NCBI GenBank assembly: GCA_045106055.1
Contig: JBGCED010000126.1
Coordinates: forward strand, 1-23,082
DNA length: 23,082 nucleotides
Origin: JBGCED01 sp045106055
Lineage (GTDB): Bacteria > Pseudomonadota > Alphaproteobacteria > CBDDJK01
Reading direction: 5' to 3'
Below the pieces are notes generated by a model. It had not been told where the DNA came from, did not search any database, and saw only the letters and a program-made list of their open reading frames with translations. This document shows positions 1-7,335 of the stretch, piece by piece; the first letter of the stretch is position 1, and each line of letters opens with the position of its first letter. The position numbers and the translations under genes were made by a program.

Positions 1-129
1 AACGCTAAACAAAAAGTTAAAGATGGTTAAAATAAGCGCGATTGAGCGCCGCCGCCAATGCGGCGTAAAGCCTGCGTGGCGTTTGAACGCCAAACAAAAA
101 GTTAAAAATGATGCAGTTTTTTATGTGCG
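1..129. repeat. Left-edge non-coding stretch with three imperfect repeats and two hairpins
   Basis: A segment reading ACA[A/G]AAAGTTAAAGATGGTTAAAA occurs at 9-32 and again at 143-166 (23 of 24 bases identical), with a more diverged copy around 86-115. The last strong copy covers the ribosome-binding site and first codons of the downstream thioredoxin gene. Two inverted repeats lie between the copies: CGCCGC-CAAT-GCGGCG at 50-65 and TGGCGTT-TG-AACGCCA at 77-92. They may end an upstream gene that lies outside the window, but no T-run follows. A reading frame is open from the edge to 133, yet nothing in it is recognisable as a protein. Confidence 0.5.
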
Positions 130-156
130 TTGAAGCGCAAACACAGAAAGTTAAAG

Positions 157-795
157 ATGGTTAAAACTTCTGCTAAATCGGGTTTATCCTTTAAGCATTC
201 CTTGTGGATTGGCGCGGGGCTGGTTGCGCTTGTGTTGGTGCTTTATGCTGGATCCTTATGGCTGCTTAATGCCAAAGGAACGCCGCCTGAATTTGAAGGC
301 GAATACAAGGCGCTTGCGTGGCGCGATGCCCCTATGGGCGGGTTTGAATATTATTTCAATCTGCGCGATGACAGCGAATCAAACCAAGGCTGGTCGCAAG
401 TTAAGCTTTCTGATTTTCGCGGCAAAGTGATTGTTCTTAATTTTTGGGCAAGCTGGTGCCAGCCTTGCATCAAAGAACTGCCAAGCTTTGATCGGCTGCA
501 AGCCTTGTATGATCCAGATGAAATGATGGTCATTCCTGTATCCATTGATCTTGCATCCGAACAGCAAGCGGCGATTGCGATGTGGGATCGGCTTGGACTT
601 GATCATATGCCAATGGCGCGCGAAACATTAAGCACACAAAAATCGCACCGCGCGATTTCAACCTTTTTTCTTGAAACCTTCCCCACCACTTATATTTTGG
701 ATCGCACAGGAAAAATTCAAGCGACCTTGCTGGGCGATGCCGATTGGTCAAGTTCAAAGGCGCAAGCCGTGATTGATTGGATGCTGGAACAATAA
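157..795 (+). CDS. tlpA: Membrane-anchored TlpA/ResA-family thiol-disulfide oxidoreductase
   Basis: This is a thioredoxin-fold protein tethered to the inner membrane with its catalytic domain in the periplasm, where such proteins reduce disulfides, classically during cytochrome c or oxidase maturation. A hydrophobic anchor (about residues 15-37) follows a basic N-terminus. The active site WASWCQPC is followed by KELPSF; the redox cysteines are residues 101 and 104 from the ATG at 157. The cis-proline region TFPTTYILD and a final GKIQATLLG strand complete the fold. The frame could also start at TTG 130, but ATG 157 has AGAAAG just upstream and is preferred. Length (212 aa) suits the family. 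The next gene begins 2 bp after the stop, so the two are probably co-transcribed. The exact redox partner cannot be read from the sequence. Confidence 0.9.
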   Translation: MVKTSAKSGLSFKHSLWIGAGLVALVLVLYAGSLWLLNAKGTPPEFEGEYKALAWRDAPMGGFEYYFNLRDDSESNQGWSQVKLSDFRGKVIVLNFWASWCQPCIKELPSFDRLQALYDPDEMMVIPVSIDLASEQQAAIAMWDRLGLDHMPMARETLSTQKSHRAISTFFLETFPTTYILDRTGKIQATLLGDADWSSSKAQAVIDWMLEQ

Positions 796-797
796 GG

Positions 798-1625
798 ATG
801 CGGGTTGGGCTTATTCAGATGAATGGCAGCAATATTGTGCAAGATAATATTGATTTTGCTGCAAATCATATCAAACATGCCGCAGCCCAAAATATTGACC
901 TTGTTCAGCTGCCAGAAATTGCAAATTTGGTTGAAAAATCGTCCGAGCGTCTGGGGGAAGTTTTAAGCGATCAAGCAAGCTGCCCATTTTTAGCAGCCAT
1001 GCAAGATTTGGCGCATCAGCATAAAATTCACATTCATATTGGTTCTTTGGCATTGAAAAATGATCTGCCGCCGCTTGCGGGGCAGGCGCAAGCACAAGCC
1101 GTAAATCGCGGATTTATGCTGAATGATGGCGGTGATATTCTGGCGCAATATGATAAGATTCACATGTTTGATGTTACTTTACCTGACGGAGAGCAGCATT
1201 ATGAAAGCAAAAATTACCGCGCAGGAAGCAAGCAAGCCATTGCAAAAACAAGCTTTGGTGATTATGGGCTTAGCATTTGTTATGATGTGCGTTTTGCAGA
1301 ACATTACCGCCTGATGGCGCAAGCTGGGGCGATGATGCTTGGCGTGCCTGCGGCATTTACCCAAACAACGGGGCGCGCCCATTGGCATATTTTATTGCGC
1401 GCGCGGGCGATTGAATGTTCTGCTTTTGTGTTTGCAGCAGCGCAGGTTGGCAATCATCACGATGGGCGCAAGACTTATGGTCATTCGCTGATTGTTGACC
1501 CATGGGGCAGAATCATCACGGATGCAGGATCACATATCGGGCTGATTGCTGCTGAAATTGACCTAAATCAAGCGGTTAAGGTGCGTTCCATGATCCCCGC
1601 TTGGTCAATTGAAACGGTTTTATGA
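798..1625 (+). CDS. Carbon-nitrogen hydrolase (nitrilase superfamily, Nit1/Nit2-like amidase)
   Basis: This is a cytoplasmic amidase of the nitrilase superfamily, most like the Nit branch that hydrolyses deaminated glutathione or omega-amides. The Glu-Lys-Cys triad is visible: E40 in LPEIAN, K120 in YDKIHMFD and C161 in SICYDVRF (numbered from ATG 798). HWHILLRARAIE and the late GHSLIVDPWG motif are also family hallmarks. The ATG at 798 follows the tlpA stop by 2 bp with AAGG immediately upstream; an upstream TTG at 777 would overlap tlpA and is less likely. At 275 aa it has normal length. Translational coupling with tlpA is likely. The substrate is inferred from family membership, not shown by the sequence. 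Confidence 0.9.
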   Translation: MRVGLIQMNGSNIVQDNIDFAANHIKHAAAQNIDLVQLPEIANLVEKSSERLGEVLSDQASCPFLAAMQDLAHQHKIHIHIGSLALKNDLPPLAGQAQAQAVNRGFMLNDGGDILAQYDKIHMFDVTLPDGEQHYESKNYRAGSKQAIAKTSFGDYGLSICYDVRFAEHYRLMAQAGAMMLGVPAAFTQTTGRAHWHILLRARAIECSAFVFAAAQVGNHHDGRKTYGHSLIVDPWGRIITDAGSHIGLIAAEIDLNQAVKVRSMIPAWSIETVL

Positions 1626-1632
1626 TTTTATT

Positions 1633-1646
1633 ATATGTAAACATAT
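1633..1646. promoter_or_regulatory. Inverted repeat upstream of the SYLF gene
   Basis: ATATGT-AA-ACATAT lies in the 68-bp gap before the SYLF-domain gene, and a possible -10 hexamer TATACT follows at 1651-1656. It could be an operator or simply an AT-rich coincidence. A related palindrome precedes pagL at 15046-15062. Confidence 0.3.
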
Positions 1647-1693
1647 GATATATACTAGAAATATTAAATTTATTTTAACCAGCTAGGGACAGC

Positions 1694-2449
1694 ATGATGA
1701 CAGATCATTTGAATCATAAAGTGAATTATACAAGAAATCATCATTTTATATATGCTTTATGGGGAATGGGGGCGATGCTGCTGGCGGCGATTGCGCTGGT
1801 AAACCCGCTTCACGCACAAGATAATACCAGACTTGAAGCCGAAGAGATTGTGGCAAAATCAAGCTTTACCCTTACCAAAGTTTGGAATCATGAACAGGTT
1901 GGCGGGCCGGTTCAAAAATATTTTAAAAATGCGGTGGGGGTTGTGATTGTGCCCCAATCCTTGGCGGGCGGCTTTATCATTGGCGGCGAAGGCGGAACGG
2001 GCATTTTGCTAGCGCGCGGCATGAATGGCTGGAGCTATCCAGTGTTTGTGACCGTCAGCTCTGCGTCAATCGGGCTTCAAATTGGCGCACAAACTTCAGA
2101 AAGCGTATATTTGATTATGACGCGCGCTGCGCTTGAAGCCTTATTAAAAGATCATGTGAAATTGGGGGGGAATTTAAAAGGGGCAGCAGGTCCCGTTGGT
2201 TCCAGCTTTGATGCGTCAAGCTCAACCGATTTAAATCTTGATGTGCTATCTTGGTCGATTGCCAAGGGGGCATATATTGGGGCAAGCGTTGCAGGAACAG
2301 CCTTTGTGCCGCGCGAAGCCTTGAACCGCGCTTATTATAATACAGGCGCACTTGACCCTGCCCAAGTGGTGCTAAATGGCATTGCCAGCAATCCGCAAGC
2401 CGATAATTTACGCCTATTATTGCAAGAATATTCAAACGGCTTACGCTAG
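1694..2449 (+). CDS. Secreted SYLF-domain (Ysc84/DUF500) lipid-binding protein
   Basis: An N-terminal signal sequence (hydrophobic core about residues 20-40, ending in HAQ) targets the protein to the periplasm or outer envelope. The rest is a SYLF domain. It starts with a helix around AEEIVAKSSFTLTKV and continues through AVGVVIVPQSLAGGFIIGG, GGTGILLAR, GWSYPVFVTVSSASIGLQIG and LNLDVLSWSIAKGAYIGASV. SYLF domains bind phosphoinositides in eukaryotes; bacterial members are mostly uncharacterised envelope proteins. Of the tandem ATGs at 1694 and 1697, the first is used here, with AGGGAC about 8 bp upstream. The 251-aa length is normal. It has its own 68-bp upstream gap and may have a separate promoter. 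The biological role is unknown. Confidence 0.85.
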   Translation: MMTDHLNHKVNYTRNHHFIYALWGMGAMLLAAIALVNPLHAQDNTRLEAEEIVAKSSFTLTKVWNHEQVGGPVQKYFKNAVGVVIVPQSLAGGFIIGGEGGTGILLARGMNGWSYPVFVTVSSASIGLQIGAQTSESVYLIMTRAALEALLKDHVKLGGNLKGAAGPVGSSFDASSSTDLNLDVLSWSIAKGAYIGASVAGTAFVPREALNRAYYNTGALDPAQVVLNGIASNPQADNLRLLLQEYSNGLR

Positions 2450-2478
2450 AGCATTTTGCTTGAAAGGGAAGCGGTATA

Positions 2479-3444
2479 ATGGTGCTTTTATCCGATAATT
2501 TTGATGAAGATGAAACCACTGCCACTGCTTATGTGTGCGAGATTGAGCATGGTCTGATCCCTTCCATTCGTACGGTGCTGGATAAGGTTGGGTTTGAACA
2601 TATTCACCCCTTTTATGCGGTGGATGCACTGCGCCAACGCTTGAAAAGCGAAATGCCTGATCTGCTTATTGTGGATTATGAAATGGAAGACCCGGCCGAA
2701 GTTATTGCCTTGGTGCGCGATGTGCGCTTGGGGCGGGTTGGCACAAACCCATTTCTGCCGATTATTGGTTCAATTTGGCGGCCCAATCAATTTGCCATTA
2801 ACCGCATGATTAATGCAGGGGTGGATTCTTATTTCAGCAAGCCAATGAATGACATCATGCTGGGCGAGCTGGTTGAAAAGATGGTTTTGAATCAAAATCC
2901 TTTCATCGTCACCAGCAATTATATTGGCCCTGATCGAAGGGGGGAGGATGATCGCTTGACCTTAATCCCCATGGTTGAAGCCCCGAATGTGCTTGGCACC
3001 AAATTCATCAAAACATCAGGCAAACCAAAATCACCATCAAAACAGATTGAACGCGCGCTTGGGCGATTAAACCAAATTCGTTTGATGCGTTATGGCGTGG
3101 AATTTATGGTGCTTGCGGCGCGCCTGCGCTTTACCATTACCGACGGCGATTATCAGGAATTAGAGCGGATATTAAGCAGATTTTATGAAATATTGCGCGA
3201 TATTTTAAACCGCTTTAATGCACTTCCAACCAAGGAACAACAATTGCTAAACCATAATGTGTTTGATCATTTAAATGTCATTTTAAATGAACTTTATTCG
3301 GTCAGGGATGATATTGATCAAGCCTTGTTTGATCGGCTGGAGGCGACTTGCTTGCAAGCTGCCTTGATCCTAAATCCCGAGCGTTCGGTATCCAGCATTC
3401 AGCTGGAGGTTGAACAATCCATCAACCCGATCAAGCTTTCATAA
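2479..3444 (+). CDS. Receiver (CheY-like) domain protein with uncharacterised C-terminal region
   Basis: The N-terminal 135 residues read as a receiver domain. LLIVDYEM places the probable phospho-acceptor at D66, SIW supplies the switch-residue region, and FSKPM supplies the conserved Lys at about 121. A linker with YIGPDRRGEDDR (about 148-158), a motif common after receiver domains in alphaproteobacteria, leads to a C-terminal helical region (about 185-321) with no recognisable HTH, GGDEF or kinase motif. It therefore looks like a single-receiver regulator acting by protein contact, and the output is unknown. The ATG at 2479 has AAAGGGAAG upstream. The last 14 bp overlap the convergent DoxX gene. 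No cognate histidine kinase is nearby. Confidence 0.78.
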   Translation: MVLLSDNFDEDETTATAYVCEIEHGLIPSIRTVLDKVGFEHIHPFYAVDALRQRLKSEMPDLLIVDYEMEDPAEVIALVRDVRLGRVGTNPFLPIIGSIWRPNQFAINRMINAGVDSYFSKPMNDIMLGELVEKMVLNQNPFIVTSNYIGPDRRGEDDRLTLIPMVEAPNVLGTKFIKTSGKPKSPSKQIERALGRLNQIRLMRYGVEFMVLAARLRFTITDGDYQELERILSRFYEILRDILNRFNALPTKEQQLLNHNVFDHLNVILNELYSVRDDIDQALFDRLEATCLQAALILNPERSVSSIQLEVEQSINPIKLS

Positions 3445-3877
3445 ATCTTTTTGACAGCAAATGGTCAATCGATAATGTGCCGCCGCCATATTTTAAAAGC
3501 ATAATCAAGCTAACCGCCCAAATGCCGTGGGTTGCCCATGCGCCAGGATAAACAAAGATTTGAATGGTTAAAGTCATTCCCAATAAGCCAAGCGCGCTTA
3601 ATCTGGTCGCAAAACCGATCGCCAGCAACGCAGAAAATATATGTTCGGCAAGGGTTGCTAAAATGGCAGCAATGACGGGCGAGATCAGGGGCAGGGCATA
3701 TTCATGCTCAAATAAAAAATAAGTCGAATCCTTGATCATAAACCCATCAATTTTGGTGCGCGCCGACAGATAGAAAATGGCGGCGATTGCCAGTCTGCCG
3801 CCTAGCAGCAACAAGGATTGCGGGATATGGCTTGTATAAGCAATGAAAGCGTGATTAAGGCGCATAAGCATATTCAT
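3431..3877 (-). CDS. DoxX-family membrane protein of the bufferin operon
   Basis: This 148-aa protein has four hydrophobic segments (about residues 18-38, 60-85, 90-108 and 115-130). Family cues are LLLGGRLAIAAIFYLSARTKI, the AEHIFSALLAIGFATRL segment and a final YGGGTLSIDHLL, which together resemble DoxX/MauE-type proteins. It is the last gene of a four-gene operon: its start overlaps the end of the DUF2063 gene by 23 bp. DoxX proteins accompany DUF2282/DUF692/DUF2063 genes in many proteobacterial bufferin loci, where the role is thought to be membrane-associated but is not firmly known. Its 3' end overlaps the convergent receiver-domain gene by 14 bp. ATGs at 3877, 3871 and 3865 are possible starts; none has a strong ribosome-binding site. 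Confidence 0.85.
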   Translation of the reverse strand: MNMLMRLNHAFIAYTSHIPQSLLLLGGRLAIAAIFYLSARTKIDGFMIKDSTYFLFEHEYALPLISPVIAAILATLAEHIFSALLAIGFATRLSALGLLGMTLTIQIFVYPGAWATHGIWAVSLIMLLKYGGGTLSIDHLLSKRFMKA

Positions 3878-4661
3878 GGCGGGGTTCTTTCGTTTCTAGG
3901 TGAATGTTTTTGATGATGTTTAAAGAAAAAAGCTGATGAAGCAGGCTTGCAGGGGTAAGCGTTTCTTGCTGCTGGTTATGGGTTTGAAGCCCAACCAAAA
4001 GCGCAGTTTCAAGCGATTGATGATTGGCGATTTGATGAATTGCCTGATATAATACAGGGCTAATTGCGGTAATTTCAACGATTTTTCCAGGGCGGGCAAT
4101 TAATAAAGGGCGCGGGGCATTTTGTTCGGGTATGAAAGGCATGGATTCGGCGCGCTGAAACGCTTGATACAAAGTCAAAATATCACTTGCAGGCAATAAG
4201 CAAGATACATGCTCGCAAAGCTGAAAATGATGGGAGAATAAAACGCTTTCATCCCAATGTGCCAAGGACTTTACAGTGTCAAACGCCGCCTCAAAGGGTG
4301 CGTGAAAGCTTGCAACCATCATATTTTCAAGCCGCGCTAAATCATAGAGATAGGCGGGCAGCTGGTCTTGTCTTTTGATGAAATCCTCAAAATCATTGCC
4401 ATATTGCGCCATGATTGCACTGGTGGGTAAATTTTTCGCAATATAATCATCACACAGCACATCAAAACGCGCCGCACCCAGATGAAAAAGACAAGCAGGA
4501 AAACGCTGCTTTAGCGCATTGATCATGCCATGCTGTAAATTATATCCATAAACGGCAATGGGCTGATTGGGGCTGTTTGCCTCTGCTTGCTGCATTTTTG
4601 CAATGAAGTCTTGCTGCCAATCTTTAAGATTGAAGGGTTTAAGATCAGGTTGGGATTGCAT
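3855..4661 (-). CDS. bufC: DUF2063 protein, probable BufC partner of the MNIO enzyme
   Basis: This 268-aa protein matches the DUF2063 family of MbnC/BufC-like partners, which recognise the precursor peptide and form a complex with the DUF692 oxidase. The domain is seen in the N-terminal half: a helix ending in VYGYNLQHGMINALKQRFP, then ARFDVLCDDYIAKNLPTS, AQYGNDFEDFI and LPAYLYDLARLE, all aligning with the typical layout of this family. The C-terminal half (about 170-268) resembles a winged-helix-like tail ending in TPASLLHQLFSLNII. The ATG at 4661 lies inside the end of bufB (17-bp overlap) and has an AAGGGGG ribosome-binding site, so translational coupling with bufB is likely. The symbol is by homology in family and order, with no experimental evidence. 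Confidence 0.87.
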   Translation of the reverse strand: MQSQPDLKPFNLKDWQQDFIAKMQQAEANSPNQPIAVYGYNLQHGMINALKQRFPACLFHLGAARFDVLCDDYIAKNLPTSAIMAQYGNDFEDFIKRQDQLPAYLYDLARLENMMVASFHAPFEAAFDTVKSLAHWDESVLFSHHFQLCEHVSCLLPASDILTLYQAFQRAESMPFIPEQNAPRPLLIARPGKIVEITAISPVLYQAIHQIANHQSLETALLVGLQTHNQQQETLTPASLLHQLFSLNIIKNIHLETKEPRHEYAYAP

Positions 4662-5511
4662 CTTTTGCCCCCTTTAGGATTAAAGCATGGTGAATATGGC
4701 GCAATCTTGCCGCTTCAGATTTAAAAACCGCCCATTCGGGCAGATGATTATCCCACTCCATTAACAAAGCAGGGCTGTTCAGGCTGTTTTCAGGAAGCGA
4801 ACATAGAAAATCAAATAGATCAATCGCAGGCTGGGCAATAGGGCCGCCATGCGAATCAATCAGCAAATTATTCTCACGGCGATATTCAATGCCCGCAAAG
4901 TGAATTTCATCAATCCGCTTTAGCTTATATTCTTGCAGCGCTTGCTGGGGATCAAATCCCAAATTTTGCGATGAAATATAAAGATTGGTTAAATCCATCA
5001 GCAGCCCGCACCCTGTTTGATCGCATAGCTGGTTTAAAAATTCGGCTTCGGATCTGTCACTTTCTTTAAAATCAAGATAGCGCGCAGGATTTTCAATTAA
5101 GATGATGCGCCCCAAATAATCTTGGGTTTGATTAACGCGGTCTATCATATTTTTTAAACTGGCTTGATTATAAGGAATGGGCAGCAAATCATTATAATAA
5201 TGTGTGTGATCTTTGCTCCATGCCAAATGTTCGGATAGGATAAAGGGCTGATAGCGATCAATCAATCCTTTTAAATGCGCCAAATGGTCAATATCCACGG
5301 GGGCTGCACCTGCAAGCGATAGCCCGACCCCGTGGATTGACAGGCGATAATCACGCCTGATGCGATCAAGCTGATCATGCAGCGCCGCAGAGGGGGTGAA
5401 ATAATTCTCTGCATGAATTTCAAAGAAATCAACGGGCTGGCGTGATTCAAAAATTGAATCAAGATGGCTGCGCTTTAATCCCACCCCAATTTGTGCCTGC
5501 GGCATGATCAT
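4645..5511 (-). CDS. bufB: DUF692 multinuclear non-heme iron oxidase, BufB/MbnB-like
   Basis: This is a TIM-barrel metalloenzyme of the MNIO (DUF692) family. Known members oxidise cysteines of ribosomal peptides; BufB acts on bufferins and MbnB on methanobactin. Metal-ligand motifs run in order: FFEIHAENYF (30-38), LSIHGVGLSL (58-67), SEHLAWS (93-99), LIENPARYL (138-146), LLMDLTNLYIS (170-180), EIHFAG (202-207), DSHGGP (219-224) and LMEWDN (250-255). The conserved His, Glu and Asp residues are all present. The more usual AGH is AGI here, and LDVNNVYV is MDLTNLYI. Starts at 5511 or 5505 are both in frame. The gene begins 13 bp after the precursor gene, which fits modification of that peptide. 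The 288-aa length is normal. Confidence 0.92.
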   Translation of the reverse strand: MIMPQAQIGVGLKRSHLDSIFESRQPVDFFEIHAENYFTPSAALHDQLDRIRRDYRLSIHGVGLSLAGAAPVDIDHLAHLKGLIDRYQPFILSEHLAWSKDHTHYYNDLLPIPYNQASLKNMIDRVNQTQDYLGRIILIENPARYLDFKESDRSEAEFLNQLCDQTGCGLLMDLTNLYISSQNLGFDPQQALQEYKLKRIDEIHFAGIEYRRENNLLIDSHGGPIAQPAIDLFDFLCSLPENSLNSPALLMEWDNHLPEWAVFKSEAARLRHIHHALILKGAKDAIPT

Positions 5512-5524
5512 GCTGTAAAATCGC

Positions 5525-5818
5525 TTAAAGTGCGCGCTTGGTGGGTTCTAAGGTGCCATTGCCAAGCGGGGTTTCCGTGGTTTCGCAAGTGCCTTTATCC
5601 ACAATTTTCCACGCATTGCCTTGAAAATCCACTTTGGATGTTCCAGCGCAAGTTGTGCCAGGACCTGCGGCGCAATCATTTTGCCCAGCAAGCGAAATGC
5701 CATAGCATTTTTCCTTTGCCGCAGCATGGGCATCGCTTGATGTTAAGGGGGCGTTGCTGATCAATAATGCGCCTGCAAGGCTGCCCGCTAGGGTTAGGCT
5801 GGTAAGGGTTTTGCTCAT
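5525..5818 (-). CDS. bufA: DUF2282 bufferin-type RiPP precursor peptide
   Basis: This 97-aa precursor has a Sec signal peptide (hydrophobic core about 8-25, probable cleavage after the AHA around residue 32) and a core with four cysteines at 38, 49, 57 and 78. The pattern KEKCYGISLAGQNDCAAG, then a TTCAG motif and KGTCE, is characteristic of DUF2282 proteins. Characterised bufferins keep the signal peptide as leader, have cysteines modified by the DUF692/DUF2063 pair, and are exported to the periplasm where they bind copper. That these reactions happen here is inferred from family and operon. AAGGA lies 7 bp before the ATG. It is the first gene of the operon, behind a SigF-type promoter at 5903-5929. 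The tail after Cys78 is fairly long (19 residues). Confidence 0.92.
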   Translation of the reverse strand: MSKTLTSLTLAGSLAGALLISNAPLTSSDAHAAAKEKCYGISLAGQNDCAAGPGTTCAGTSKVDFQGNAWKIVDKGTCETTETPLGNGTLEPTKRAL

Positions 5819-5902
5819 TATATTATCCTTTTAATTTAAGATGGTTTCATGTGATATAAAATGGTAATAAAAGCAATGATTAACATATGCTTTCACAAGG
5901 CT

Positions 5903-5929
5903 ATTCGCTTTAGCAGATAAATTCGTTAC
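5903..5929 (-). promoter_or_regulatory. ECF (SigF-type) promoter of the bufferin operon
   Basis: On the minus strand, GTAACG (5929-5924) is followed by 16 bases and CGAAT (5907-5903). The same layout occurs on the plus strand in front of the sigma-factor gene. GTAAC and CGAA elements at this spacing are typical of ECF sigma-factor promoters. The predicted leader to bufA is about 75-80 nt. Confidence 0.75.
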
Positions 5930-5953
5930 GGATTATTTTTTTTAATAATTTTT

Positions 5954-5980
5954 GTAACAAAGATGCGCTTAACAACGAAT
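5954..5980 (+). promoter_or_regulatory. ECF (SigF-type) promoter of the sigma/anti-sigma operon
   Basis: GTAACA (5954-5959), 16 bases, then CGAAT (5976-5980), lying about 30 bp before the sigma-factor start. The elements and spacing match the divergent bufferin promoter except for one base of the -35 element, implying autoregulation. Confidence 0.75.
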
Positions 5981-6010
5981 AAAATAATAGAAATTATAAT
6001 GATTAAGTAA

Positions 6011-6592
6011 ATGATACGCAGTAAATTACAAGATCAAGAAGCAAGGCTGCATAATTTGTTAAAAATTGCGCGCACCCAAGATAATCCCTTGGTGTGGAGA
6101 GATTTTTTAAAAGCCATCACCCCTTATTTACATCATTGGGTTGGCAGAAAAATACACATGCAGGCAATGCGAGAGGATGTGGTTCAAGAATGCTTGCTGG
6201 CGATTTATGTAAAGCAAGCAAATTATGATGATCATCATCCGTTAATGCCATGGCTTGCAGCGGTAACGCGATATAAATTGGTGGATGCGCTGCGCAAACA
6301 AAATCAGGCAAGCCATGCTTATGCGGTGGATGGGGATGCCTTGAGTGATATGATGTCCGAAGCGGGGCAGCTTGCCCATCCAGATGATTTTACAAGGCGG
6401 GATGCAACAAAAATGATTGAACAATTAACGGTTGAATCAGAACGAGAGGCGCTTAGCAAGGTTACTTTGGATCAATTAAGCCACGCAGAAGCCGCCCAAG
6501 AATTGGGAATATCAACAGGCAATTTAAGAATAAGAATATATCGTGCAACCGAAAAATTAAAGAAAATGATTGCAAAAGAACTTAATCCTTAA
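6011..6592 (+). CDS. sigF: ECF RNA polymerase sigma factor, SigF-like
   Basis: This 193-aa protein is an extracytoplasmic-function sigma factor. Region 2 spans about residues 28-98, with EDVVQECLLAIY and the -10 recognition helix around PWLAAVTRYKLVDALRK. Region 4 spans about 135-190, with the helix-turn-helix AEAAQELGISTGNLRIRIYRA. It is followed 27 bp downstream by an NrsF-type anti-sigma gene, the arrangement described for SigF-NrsF of Caulobacter, which controls DUF2282/DUF692/DUF2063 genes under heavy-metal stress. Here the same target genes are divergently adjacent, and matching promoters face both ways. The ribosome-binding site is poor (TTAAGTAA). The assignment rests on domain layout and context, and the symbol follows the Caulobacter precedent. 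Confidence 0.88.
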   Translation: MIRSKLQDQEARLHNLLKIARTQDNPLVWRDFLKAITPYLHHWVGRKIHMQAMREDVVQECLLAIYVKQANYDDHHPLMPWLAAVTRYKLVDALRKQNQASHAYAVDGDALSDMMSEAGQLAHPDDFTRRDATKMIEQLTVESEREALSKVTLDQLSHAEAAQELGISTGNLRIRIYRATEKLKKMIAKELNP

Positions 6593-6619
6593 AATTAGGC
6601 AAGAATAAGAAGAAATATC

Positions 6620-7306
6620 ATGTATAAAACATCAAGCAATTATGATCAATTTATCTTGAAGCTGGTGGCAAAAGCCCCAGTAAGAGACCGCTTTACAGCC
6701 CGATTGCCTGTTTTAATTGCACTTGGTGTATTTGTGATGGCAGGCATATTTGCCTTTTTATTTCAAATCAGATTGGATTTTTTGAATTTTTTTTATGATG
6801 CACCAATCCATTCCTTAAATTGGCAAATTGGGTTTAAATTCATATTGCCGATCCTGCTATTGCCAATGGCACTATTTGGGCTGTTAAAGCTAGGCTCGCC
6901 CTATGGCTTTAAGTTTAAAAAATCGCATATTCGTTATTTTGGCTTGATTGCGCTGATAATGATTTGTGCCTTGCTTGCCGATATTATTTTATCATTGTTT
7001 ATAAAGACCAATACACACACACATTCTGTGTTTGCACTAGCGCCTTATGGTTGTGTTCTTTCCATCACGGGGCTTGCAACGCCGATGCTGTTTTTAATCT
7101 TGGCGGCAATGCGGGCAGGAACACCTGTGCAGCCTGTGCTTAGCGGAATATTTGCAGGCGCAGTTGCATTTTCTTTTGCCGCAATGATTTACGCGCTGCA
7201 TTGCCCGAATGATTCCATGCTGCATATTGTGCTATGGTATGGGCTTGCCTTTGTTGCAACAACCAGCCTTGGTGGATTGCTTGGGCATAAATTATTGCGC
7301 TGGTAA
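6620..7306 (+). CDS. nrsF: NrsF/DUF1109-type membrane anti-sigma factor
   Basis: This 228-aa integral membrane protein has about six hydrophobic segments (roughly 30-50, 70-92, 107-127, 142-163, 172-193 and 203-222). The short charged N-terminus (LVAKAPVRDRF) is the cytoplasmic part that would hold the sigma factor. DUF1109 hallmarks are APYGCVLSIT with Cys145, LAAMRAGTPVQP, and YALHCPNDSMLH with Cys195. In Caulobacter NrsF two conserved cysteines are needed for the response to heavy metals, and C145 and C195 are the likely equivalents. It would keep SigF inactive until metal or redox stress is sensed. AAGAAG precedes the ATG. It ends the plus-strand operon, 29 bp before the convergent XRE gene. 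Confidence 0.9.
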   Translation: MYKTSSNYDQFILKLVAKAPVRDRFTARLPVLIALGVFVMAGIFAFLFQIRLDFLNFFYDAPIHSLNWQIGFKFILPILLLPMALFGLLKLGSPYGFKFKKSHIRYFGLIALIMICALLADIILSLFIKTNTHTHSVFALAPYGCVLSITGLATPMLFLILAAMRAGTPVQPVLSGIFAGAVAFSFAAMIYALHCPNDSMLHIVLWYGLAFVATTSLGGLLGHKLLRW

Positions 7307-7335
7307 GCAGATCGGCTATGTGATTCGGGGCTTTT

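Noticed and set aside
23..133. 36-codon reading frame at the left edge
   Set aside because: No recognisable protein; it spans two hairpins and repeat copies, and its frame is open to the window edge by chance as easily as by coding.
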